DNA of 64,000 bases from Lonicera japonica (lineage: Eukaryota > Streptophyta > Magnoliopsida > Dipsacales > Caprifoliaceae), in contig CM038466.1 of assembly GCA_021464415.1 (NCBI GenBank), positions 29,480,833 to 29,544,832 of the forward strand. Reading direction: 5' to 3'. Position numbers and translations under genes: made by a program. Below the pieces are notes generated by a model. That model saw only the letters and a list, made by a program, of their open reading frames with translations. It was not told where the DNA came from and did no database searches. Below are positions 23,857 through 34,302 of the stretch, one piece after another. Each line of letters begins with the position of its first letter. Position 1 is the stretch's first letter.

Positions 23857-24844
23857 ATGGCTTTAAGAAGGCAGAAGAAAAATGTTGTACGCAAGGCTAC
23901 ACCCGAGGAGGGGCCACCCTGTGCTTCTCTTCCTCCACTTTTTTTCTCAAATGAGTTCGAGCAAACTACAATTCCGATTATGCTATTAGGACCATTGTGG
24001 AAGGTAAGCAATTTAATGTTAAGTTGTTCTCTTCCAATGATTTGAAGATTTTTGCCCTTTTTCGCAAATAATGTATTGTTAACTTCTTAAGGATAAAAGA
24101 AAAGTTTATCCTCGGTTGGTATGTTTATTCTACACAAATCTTCACCATCCTTCCCTTGAGAATGGACGCCCGGACAAGTCCCATCTTGTCACTTTATTGA
24201 ACGGATGAATAATTAGCTTTACTAAAGTCGACTTGGTTGGTACTTTCAGCTTTCTTATTAACAATGTGATGGAAATCCCGTGTAATTATGGGAACCTTCT
24301 CGATTTTGAAAAAAATGTGGCTCTAAGCCTTATTCTAAAAATGCGTTATAGACAACACAACAGTAGGATGGGACCCGATATCACGATTTCTATGCTTAAT
24401 CTTCAGAGCCATCTTATCCATAATATCATTGGTTATTGCATTGTACCAAGACGTGGTAGCCAAGGCTCGGTAAATCAATTGGACATATTTTTGGTGTGGG
24501 CTACTACCATGGGTTATAAAATGGATTATGCTAGCCTCAAGTTCTCTTATCTCCATGAAATCACTACCCGTAAGAAACAAGGTTTGGTATACAGGATGAC
24601 ATTTACCCAATTTTACAAGTTTTATGATATTCCGGTCGATGATGAAACTGACGTTGTGATACCCACTGAAAATGAGCTCTACACTACCAAAACAATTCGG
24701 CAAATGAAATACAAATTGGTTGGTGGACGATGGATCTCAAATGATCCTCTAGATGGTGATGAGGACGATGATGATGATGAAATCGAGGATGAACCCATGA
24801 TTCAAGGAGAAACTAAAATTCCACAACAAGCCACCTTTTCATAA
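23857..24844 (+). pseudogene. Extra 3' reading frame of the SIRE element (plant-transposon-protein type)
   Basis: An ATG at 23857 (MALRRQKKNVVRKA) opens a frame that breaks after about 50 codons. With one frame change it continues through EGKQFNVKLFSSNDLKIF, FYPRLVCLFYTNLHH and ISFTKVDLVGTF. From 24233 to 24844 a single uninterrupted frame of 203 codons includes MLNLQSHLIHNI, CIVPRRGSQGSVNQLDIFLV and an acidic tail (DGDEDDDDDEIEDE). The pattern LxxxLIHxI, then PRxGxxxxVxxLDxFL, resembles the domain named putative plant transposon protein, found in extra frames of plant retroelements. Function is unknown; an envelope-like role has been proposed for some SIRE elements, but no signal peptide or membrane helix is visible. 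At least one frameshift lies upstream. Confidence 0.6.
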
Positions 24845-25412
24845 GCTCATCGACTATCCATTGCTTTACCCGAAGCCACTCCTAATGCTACCATGTTACA
24901 AGCTCTTCAAGGAATCCCGACTCAAGTACAAGCTCTGTCGGTTAATATGAACACATGTTTTAAACGTATCGAAGATAAAGAAAGAGTACACGAAGCCGCA
25001 TTCCTTCACTATCATCCCAATACGTGTTTTCGGTATGGACTCCGTGGCAAGGCGATCAAGGTTTAAGGTCAATGGCCACAAGATCCTTAAGGGCCACAAG
25101 AATGGCTTCTCTCATTTTTGTTGATTACAAAGGGGGATAAGAAGAATATTTGTTAGTTGTTGGGTGCTTGGTACACACTCCTTTTGTTTGTTGGTATGTG
25201 TTATGTTTTTTGTTGTTGGTTGGTTTAAACAATCTAACTACTTTTGCTTAGTTTAAACTTTAAGTTTTATCATGATATTATTATGCAATGGTTTGAATTA
25301 CTATGCATGCTTGTTATATTTTATCTCATGCATGGTTTGAGGGGGAGCTTTCCCTATATCATTTTAACTTATGATCTTAATCGTAAACACACATTAATTT
25401 ATTATTATCATC

Positions 25413-25426
25413 AAAAAGGGGGAGAT
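25413..25426 (+). promoter_or_regulatory. Polypurine tract of the SIRE element
   Basis: AAAAAGGGGGAGAT lies directly before the 3' LTR start TGTTGACC, as expected for plus-strand priming. Confidence 0.9.
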
Positions 25427-28400
25427 TGTTGACCTAAAAGTCACTAATCTTGTTTTGATAATAATAATAACATTAATCATGTATAATTTAACTAAGTTGT
25501 TATTTTAAGTAATAGCCACAACTACTTCTATCATGTGGACAAAATCGTCGAGCTGGAACCGAGATCATTCTCCTACAAGTTTATAATCATCTTATTCTTA
25601 CATCACACACAACAACCTGATCACAGCATAACCACAATGGCACATCAATGAAGATCAATGGCTTAAGAAAGAAAAGAAACGGAGTAACAAACTAAGCTCT
25701 CGTAGACTCGTTAATTCATTTGGAATCAGTGCTTAAGTTCTTTATGTAAAGTTTCTTTTTTGATAATCTTTATAGCTCATACATATTGTTTTAAGATTAT
25801 TAGATTGATCATAACCATGTTCGAAACTTGTTTGAATTAAAATCATTTCAAAACCTTCACTCTTACAAAATCGATTTTGAAATAAATTCATATTAAATTC
25901 AAATGGATTTATTTTGAGCTCTCATGAAAATAGGTGTCTTAGGAACCTATATTTGACCTTCCCCAAGTATCAAAATTGATTTTAGAGCAAAATTATAAAA
26001 GTGTAAAGATTGGGATTTTGAGTGGCAGGACAATGCTGCTCAGTCGACTGATGAGGCTTGCCTCAGTCGAACGATGCTTCAAAAACTAGATGTTGGATTT
26101 CGGATTTTTTCCATTTTTGGCAGCAAATCCTCACCTACTCCTTGATTAAGCCCAAATATTACATTTTTATACATATTTAGATGGCTTAATATGTATGAAT
26201 TTAATTCTAATTATCCTAAATTGTTAAGATTTGAGTTTTAATCATGAAATAGGATAATATATTTGTTTATCGTGTATTTTACCCTTTTTACAGGTTAAAA
26301 ATGAAGAAGAACGAATCCATAAGCATATTCTCCCAAAATTAGTCATTGCCGGTCAAATTCGGAGCTAAATTGAGTTCAAGAAGTGAACCAAAAGAAATTT
26401 CCAAGATTAAGCATGAAAGGAGTGGATGAAAGAGACTAAGAAAAGCAGATAGAACAATCCCAAGTGAAGACAAAGTCATTTTAATCAATTCGGGAAATTT
26501 TTAGTTGAAGAAGAGATCCACCAAGCTCATTGCCTCTGTTCTGGTGATTTATGGTATTTATCCATTTAGAATTTGAAGAGAACTCTAGAGACAAAAGTTG
26601 TATAGCTCTGAGTTATCTACGTGTGGGAGAAAACCTTGCGTCAATCAGAGTTCGAAACACAAAGTTATAGCCGAAATACGAACAGTGTGCCAGAAGAACA
26701 GATTCCTGCGCGAATGAATAAAATAATTGAAGGTACAAGAAATTATTGAACGTTATCATAGCCTAGATGGTATGCCTGGCAAGCTTTCTCCTTGTGGTCT
26801 TGTGTTCAAGTCCCATGCACTACAATTATGTGGCCCCTTAATTTCATTTTTTTAAGCCATGAATTAAAGCATATAAAATATGGAGCATCCATGGGCTTGG
26901 CCCATGACCAAGTCAATAAGACCCTAGGTTATAAATCATCAAGAGCGGCGAAAAGCATGGTGAGCAGCAGCCCCACATCAACAGCACACAGCCGTGCCTC
27001 TTCTCTCCCTCTCCATTCTTTTTCTCTCTCCTTTCTTTCTTCTTTCTTTATTTCTCTTCTTTTTTTATTTAATATTTTTCTACACATTAAGGCTTAGTTT
27101 ATATTGCTTCCATTATTTTTCTTGGGTGTTAATACGGAGTTAGAGACGAAGGATTTGAGTATATCATTGAAGATTAATTTCAAACTTGATCATTATTTAC
27201 GCGTTGGATTATTGCTTCAATTCCAGCTTTTAATTTTAATTAATGCTTTGTTAATTATTAGAATAAATTTTCAATGCTTATAATTTTAATTAGATTTCAA
27301 TATATGAACTTTTATAGGTTGTTTTATTTATGTATGAATTTATTAAATATGGCTAGCTAGTTCGTTAGGTCCGTAAGGAACAGGTATACTGACGCGATAA
27401 TTTTAAATTTGATTTTTATTAAATTATTATCCTAGTATGCTAATCACATATTCTTATAATAAATTTAATAAAATCTTTTCGACAAAAGAACCAAACTAGT
27501 TTGAATCGTTGTTTTTTCGCTAAACCCTAACTAGTTGACTTAGAGAGCGGTCTATACTCTCTAAATTAATTGGTCATGTATCTTTATAATTTTAAACTAA
27601 AGTGCACTGTTTTCGGTAGTACTTTTAAGTCTTACTTTTTGATACCGAAATTGCCAATTTTGTGTTTTCATCACCCATTTTAGTTCAAATTTCATTTTAA
27701 TCATATTTTAACCTATTTGAATTAAATTGTGGCTTTTAACTAATATTTCTAAACTCACTTTTAATAAAAGGTTTTGTAGTGTGAAGCACTACTTCACTTT
27801 AATAAACAAGTGTTTTTGATGAAATTAAATAATGCGAGTTGATTACATAATTAGTATTGATACGTATAGTTCATGTCACGCATGAATTATTACGAAAAAT
27901 ACGAGTTTATGAGATCAATTAGCTTGTGGAAAGTAGGCTGATTTTTAAAGAAAAATTAATTAGAAAAGGATTCCCTGTCTATCGAATTGCTTATTGTGTT
28001 GCCTAAAACTTATGGATACCCTTAGCACTTTTTATTCTTGATTTTAATTAAAGTTTTTCACGCGTTTAATTAATTCAGTACATTGTTTTTATTATTTATT
28101 TTATTTAGCTCTATTCCATGTTCTTGTTATGTTAGTTTAGTTTCATTTAGCATAGTAATGTTTCGCTACCTTTAGGTTTAGTTTTATTTAGTTGTATTAC
28201 CTTTAGTTAGTTTAGTTATTAATTCTCATTCCTTTCTCTCCATATTTAATCTTTTCTTTATTTTTCTCTTCTTCCTCTTAAAAGATATTTTCCTAAGTCA
28301 AAGAACTACCCTCTTCCTCGTGGATCGGCCTCGGACTTATCGAGTATTTATTACTTGACCGACCACCTATACTTAGGTGTAATAACTCACGTTGTTTTCG

Positions 28401-29071
28401 CCGAGTCACTCCTTTCAAACGGCCATTTAGTGTCCTATATTGTATATACTCATTCTAGACAATATTCAAATGCTCTTGAATCATTCTAACTCTATTCTCT
28501 TCATCTATACTCAATATTCAAGATTCAAGAACTTAGTTTTGATCAATCATTATTCTTTTGAGCTATAAATTGTAATTAAACTTGATATCTCTTAGTGTAA
28601 GCTTTATTTGTAATCCTTTAAACATTTAAGAGCTATTGTACATTGGTGTTAGCCACCAAAACTCATTCAAATCATATTTGTGAGAGGTGTATCTCATATT
28701 TTAGCAAGAGTGATTTCTTGTGTGAGTATTGTGAGAGAATCAATACTTATAAGAGTGTGTGAGAAGAATACACTTATAGAGGTTTGATCTTCACCCGGAA
28801 GAAGATCGATATTATTGGAAATTCTCGGGGAACTATTTGAGTGCAGATGTATGGTCTAACAAACCGAACCGTGTGGACAAAATGTCTTGGGCTTCAATCG
28901 GTATAATCTTTCTATATCTTGCTCTTTTATTCATTGCTATATTATTGTGTGTGACTGGGATGGCTTGCTTATTACTTAATATAGACTTCAAATCTTTTTG
29001 AAATATTTTCAAAAATCGGATTAAGTTTTAAAAACCCTATTCACCCCCTCTAGGGTATTTTCCGACCTACA
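25427..29071 (+). repeat. 3' LTR of the SIRE element, split
   Basis: The LTR consists of 25427-26142 and 28414-29071, about 1.37 kb, interrupted by a solo LTR. It keeps the uninterrupted site where the 5' LTR received the 11498-17596 insertion. CAGTCGACTG (26041) and CTCAGTCGA (26063) form its palindromic motif pair. Confidence 0.9.
26143..28408 (+). mobile_element. Solo LTR inserted in the SIRE 3' LTR
   Basis: This 2266-bp stretch begins TGATTAAGCCC and ends CGCCGAGTCA. Its target duplication CTCCT lies at 26138-26142 and 28409-28413, and the 5' LTR reads once through CTCCT there (17849-17853). GCGTCAATCAGAGTTCG and AATTTGAAGA link it to the LTR at 53123. Its end (GGATCGGCCTCGGACTTATC) is a common plant LTR terminus. 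There is no coding region. Superfamily not assigned. Confidence 0.85.
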
Positions 29072-29076
29072 GAATC

Positions 29077-29890
29077 TAAAATGAAATAACTTGGGAAAAC
29101 AAAATTTTGTCTCAATTTGCAGATCGAGATATGCTATAGTGGGATATTAGTCCATCAATATAACTATATAGAGAATGTGTTGAATTATTTTAGTATGGAC
29201 AAGGTACAACCACCGAGCGTTCCTATAGTTATCAGTCTTTATATATAAACAAAGATCCTTATCAACCTAGAGAAGAAGATGAATAAATATTGGTCCAGAA
29301 GTACCACGCTTAAGTACACTAGATCGGACATTTCCTTCTATGTTAACATGTTTAATATAAATATAGCTCAACGCCAAACGACACTAGATATATATAAAAA
29401 ATATCATCAAATATCTTCTTGATTCTCATAAGGTATGATCTCAAACAAGTTAAGTATTTCCTAGTAGTAATATTGTTATCTCTTTGCGATATAATAAACA
29501 AATTTTAGGGACAATTTCTTCTAACCACTATAAAATTTTAGCTCTTTATGAAGCTAATCTGGAATGTGTATGATTGAGATGTTTATTTCACCATATTCGT
29601 AGTTTTTATAAGTTGTCTTTTATTATAGAAGTTCCAAGTGTTATCTATAAAGACAATGTAGCATGTATAACATTGATTCAAAAAGGTTTCATCAGAGATG
29701 ACAAAACTAGACATGTTTGACCTAAGTTTTTCTTCACTCGCGAGCTTCAAAAGAACAAAGAGATTGAAGTCAGGTATATATGTTCCAGTTACAACTTAGT
29801 TGAGTTGTTTACAAAATGATTGCCAAAGCTGATATTCTAAATATCATTTTCGAGATTGTGATGCTTTAACTTCATTATTGAATTATATAT
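29077..29890 (+). pseudogene. Old Ty1/copia reverse transcriptase/RNase H fragment, 3' part
   Basis: This continues the domain cut at 11105. It shows KMKLGKTKFCLNLQIE, GILVHQYNYIENVL, NKDPYQPREEDE, and then RNase H pieces (LYEASLECVWLRC, VIYKDNVACITLIQKG, KFFFTRELQKNKEIEV, LVELFTK). The order matches the C-terminus of a copia polyprotein of a different lineage from the SIRE element. Stops and frameshifts are frequent. It ends near 29890, where the LINE begins. Confidence 0.8.
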
Positions 29891-30505
29891 ATGTTGTTAA
29901 TAGGGGATGAGTAAATAATCAGAGGGCTTGCCAAGGAGACCCATGGTTTAGAAAATAGTAGACACGGTCCAAAGATGCATATTTATTCTTTGCTAATGAT
30001 AGTATAGTGTATGGAGACGCATCCTCAAGTGAGGCATTGGCAAATAAAAATATATTGCAAGCATATGAAGCAGGTTTAGGAAAACAAGTTAATTTTAAGA
30101 AAAACACAATTACCTTCAGTAGAAATACGCTGGCGTCAACTAGGAACAATTGTTGATTTTGATAGGGGTGAAAGAGGTGGAAAATTAAGGATTGGAAAGG
30201 GAAGGTTTTATTTAAAATCGGTAAAGATGTTCTTATAAAGTTCGTGGCACAAGCAATCATAGTTTACATGTAACACCCGATAATTATATTAATGTAATTA
30301 AATTTCATTTGGCTTGCTTGGTGTGGAAAATTGTTGTAAATGGTGTCTATGTATGAAAAAATTTTAAAATTCCCGCTTAAAAATCGACATCGTCCACCAA
30401 ACCCGTAAAATTCACCAAAAAATCATTTTAACTCCTTTTTAAGTGATTCCAAAGTCATATGTTAGATATTGAACGAAATTTTAAGATAAATATTTTATAG
30501 ACAAT

Positions 30506-30612
30506 AGGCGCCTGTTGTGATGGAACAGGCACCTGTTGGAGGACAGCCCCGGAGCAGAATTCTCTCGTAATTGGACAGCAGCCTGTTGAGCATAAACAGA
30601 CGCCTGTTGTGG
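30506..30612. repeat. LTR-specific motif array, GCCTGTTG type
   Basis: AGGCGCCTGTTG (30506), AGGCACCTGTTGG (30527), CAGCCTGTTGAG (30579) and ACGCCTGTTGTGG (30600) lie within about 107 bases. GGCGCC is palindromic. Confidence 0.7.
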
Positions 30613-32134
30613 ACATAATAGTCTCTTCTTGGGGCCAACATGATCCTATTGCTATGTTGGTTTAAATGTTTTAAAGGAATTCTAGACTATTCTTTGGCCA
30701 TTCCATCATCTTTTTACATCATCCTTGAGAGCTATTTTTCTTCTATCAACTTCTCTCTAGATTTACATTAATATCGGGATTTCGGATTCTAATTAGACCT
30801 TAAGAAAACTCATTTTACGCATTGGTGGGATCAAGGTGACATAGAGATTTTGGGATTTCTTCAGACGGGGCTCTGAATATCATCTTTCTTTTTTCCTTTT
30901 GGCTTATAAATTCGAGGTAGGAGGTTTCTCTCAGCTTTAAAATTTAATAAGTTTAATTATATGCTTTCAAACTCAATGATATGATATTATTTGTCAAAGT
31001 GGAGAGATTTTATACATATATGTTTACTATGAGGTTCATGTCTATTTTTATTGATGATATATGAATGATTGAATCATGAATCCTTGGGTGAAGCAAAATA
31101 TGCCATTTAAACTTGATATTCATATATTGTTTGATTCTTATGAGATGCCCCTCGAGTGTATACGTGTTGATTTGATAAAAATGAATTAGTATATGGTTTT
31201 GTATACACTAAGAGACATGGGTGGATGAATGAGAGAGTTTGTATGGCATATATTATTTTTAGTTTACATTTAGAGCATGAGATGCATGTATGCACTATTA
31301 TTGTGTCAACCCGACATCTTAAGGACTTTTTAGCAAGCCCGAAATACTCTACTGGCATATGGCATGAATGTCTACTTATTGAGGAGTTTTTATTTAATAT
31401 CTACGAAGATTAAGAGCTTTCTATGCTCGTACTAGAATTCTTGGATTATGTTGATTAATTAATCTTCGGGAGCTCATCATTCATGTGGAATAGATTCTCG
31501 GCCATGCTTAATTATCGAATTTCTTTATGGTAGTGGTATTCATTCATAGGGTGGCCATGAGAATGGAAAATCTTCATGGAAATCTATTTGAATGGTGCTT
31601 GCCGAGTGAAAATAAGGGCCTGGTGCCCTTGGGTTGAAAATTCCTAAACCCCTGGGGGAGCAATGTTTGGCCGCCTATAAGCCACTAGTGAGCAGTTCGG
31701 GAACCAGGCATTGGCAATGCATCATGGGTTAAATATCCTCTGCAGAATGTGGACGGGTTGTTCAACTTCTTGTAAATGACTTTTTTTTTGGATTCTTGTC
31801 GTCAGCAAGAGTTATGATTACATTATATTCACTTGAAGCGGATGGTTCCTATGAAATCATTTTGTCTTGAACCTCATTGGCACGAATCATTAAGGTTTGA
31901 AAATGGGTTGATACAAGGGAGGTAACATGTATATGCATTTGTATACATAGTTTTATGATATGATAGTTTTAAGCTAAATTATTGGTTAATGCATGAATTG
32001 TTAATAAACTACTGATTATGTTTTTAAACAAACTATCCCCTATCTTTCCCTACTGAGCTTTAAGCTCACCTTGTTTTTATTAAACAAATACAGGTACACA
32101 GTGGACAAGTGAGGTTAACGAGACGACGTGTTTG

Positions 32135-32220
32135 GAGATGAAGTTGGAGATGAAGTAGATGGCTATGATGGCTATGATTTGGAGATGAAGTAGATGGAGA
32201 TGAAGTAGATGGCTATGATA
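32135..32220. repeat. Minisatellite GGAGATGAAGTAGATGGC
   Basis: Alternating imperfect copies of TGGAGATGAAG(TAGATGG) and CTATGATGG lie in the 30269 solo LTR, just before the next insertion. Confidence 0.7.
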
Positions 32221-32638
32221 CGGACTTATTTTGTGATAACCGTGTTTAGTTTACTAGTTAATTTTCCTAAATTAGTCTAAAGCGTTCATGAATCTCACTT
32301 TGGGTGGTCGGATTTTGTTCCATATGGGATTTTACCATTTAAACTCTTTAAGAAAGTCATGTTAGTATATCTATAATTGCTTGAACAATCGTTTCGCAGT
32401 TTGGGTAGCTCGAATTGGAATCAAGGCAAAAATCGAAAGTTTTAATTTTACGTGGTTTTGAAGTTTTTGGACAACTTTGGGATGCCATAACTTCTTTGTT
32501 CAATGTCCGAATCAGTCCCCGTCCATGTCCAAAGTTCCATATCGTTCCCTTTTACAACTTTCGTGTTTGGCCTGGAAGGAGATTTTAGCATCTCAGGGTT
32601 CGAAGGGCCAAAAATTAGATGAAATTAGTGCAGTGGTT

Positions 32639-32727
32639 CCAAGATCGATCTTGGCCTTCCCAAGATCGATCTTGGGCTATCTTGGAGGGTGAAAATCTTG
32701 GTTGAGAGCTCCCAAGATCGGTCTTGG
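32639..32727. repeat. Palindromic motif CCAAGATCGATCTTGG, three copies
   Basis: Perfect 16-base palindromes lie at 32639-32654 and 32660-32675, and a one-base variant (CCAAGATCGGTCTTGG) at 32712-32727. The first two are 21 bases apart, two helical turns. Confidence 0.9.
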
Positions 32728-34082
32728 AGCCATAGAGTCGAATTTTCCAGAAATTTTACCCCATTTTATACACTTAAATCATTTATTCCCCTCTATTTCG
32801 GGCCATACTTCTCCCACACACCTAAAGAGAGTTCTAGAGTGAGAGAGATGATATATGTAAGATATCATGGTGGGATTGTCATATTGATTCAAGAATTACA
32901 CACACAACATCACTATTCATCATTTTCCTCCTATCAACACCCCCATGGAAGCTTGGCAAAGCTTGAGGAAAGCTAGGGCAACCATATTCCTCCATCCATG
33001 GGACTTTAAATTTTGTTTGAAGCTTCAATCCAGGTGGGAACAATAGTATAAAATCTATTTTGAACCTATATTATGATGCATGTAGTGTTTTCAACAAGAT
33101 TGGGGGTTTTCTTAAAAACTTAGGGTTGTGAAGCGTGCATTGGGTTTGGGTGTTATTTATCTTAAATTGATGATTGATTATTGTTATTTATGTGGATATT
33201 GAGCTAATGAGCTATTATAAAAATAATTTCTCTTTATACAAACCAAATTTGAGATTTGGAATAATACACCCAATTTTCTAGCTATGAACCCTAGTTTTTG
33301 GTATAACTCATATGGTAAGGATATTAATGGAATATCTTCCTATAAATGGTTGTTTTTAGTCTGCTAGTGGGTTAATTTAATAACAATACAAGAGACTTCA
33401 TATATTCACATATTATCCTCAATTTTCCCTATTAACCCACTTATACTCAAATATGTTCAACTAGAAATTGTATATGCCTTGAGAATGGCATTGTGATTAT
33501 CTTGATACTTGTATTAGCTCATGTAATATGTGGGTTGGTGATTGTTAGTGTACATATGCCAATTATTGGATACTTTTGGTTTAGTGGTAAACACCCACCT
33601 ATTTGATTACATTTTTGAAAGTTTATAAGAATTTGTCTTTAATTGTATTAAAGGTGGGATCAACATAAGATTTCACAATATTGGTATACTTTTATGATGT
33701 CCAAGTGTTATTCTAAATCATATGGATCATGCCAAATGCTTCGCAAGTTTATCCCTGAGCCAGTTCCAAAGAAATAAAATTGTACCTTAAGAATACTACT
33801 TATAATGCTTTACGGGGATATTGTAAATACTTGGGACATCATTATATCTTACAAGACTTGTTAATGAGAACTTCATTATAATATACAATTAGAAAATGTA
33901 CAAAAAATGCATCACCACATATGAGATTTTACTTTGTTGAGATGCGTTATATAGATGGAGCTATATATATAATCAATATAGCATTGGATTAGTATTTTTT
34001 GGTGTGTTGTCCCTTTATGTTTTTATTGTTATTTCATTGTTTCAATGATTTGGCTTAATTATCTACGTAGGTGATAATTGTA

Positions 34083-34302
34083 AGGTTGGAGCCTTACTTG
34101 GAGGGTTGGAGCCTTCCTTAGTGATTGGGTTGGAACCCATTTGCAGTTATAGCCGTTTAGATTATCAGGTTGGAGCCCGAAGTACCGCTACTAGACGAGG
34201 GTTGTAGCCCTCTTGATGAGATAAGGTCGTAGCCTCTTATTAATGGTTGTAGCCACTAATGCATTGGGTTGTAGTCCATTGGGAGTTAAGCGTTGTAGAC
34301 CT
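34083..34302. repeat. GGTTGKAGCC short-repeat array
   Basis: About nine degenerate copies of GGTTGGAGCC or GGTTGTAGCC lie every 20-40 bases inside the 32232 solo LTR. Each is often followed by a partly complementary echo. The spacers are not unique sequences of fixed length, so this is not a CRISPR. Confidence 0.75.

Larger units (their letters stand above)
11106..29071 (+). mobile_element. SIRE-lineage Ty1/copia retrotransposon, interrupted by nested insertions
   Basis: The element runs from TGTTGACC to GACCTACA and is flanked by the 5-bp target duplication GAATC at 11101-11105 and 29072-29076. It has both LTRs, an initiator-Met primer-binding site, gag, pol without a recognisable protease, an extra 3' reading frame, and a polypurine tract. 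Its order of parts and its coiled-coil-rich gag fit the SIRE/Maximus lineage, which often carries an additional frame after pol. Both LTRs are broken by later insertions, so the span is about 18 kb although the element proper is about 9.6 kb. Stops, frameshifts and lost catalytic residues make it non-autonomous. Confidence 0.9.

Noticed and set aside
24335..24703. 122-residue minus-strand open frame
   Set aside because: It lies opposite the extra 3' frame of the SIRE element, which has the family resemblance.
26792..27097. 101-residue open frame with a Ser/Leu/Phe-rich tail
   Set aside because: It lies wholly inside the 26143-28408 solo LTR and is produced by a CT-rich tract.
34083..34302. 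CRISPR-like short repeats
   Set aside because: The repeats are degenerate, the spacers irregular, the context is a plant LTR, and there are no cas genes.
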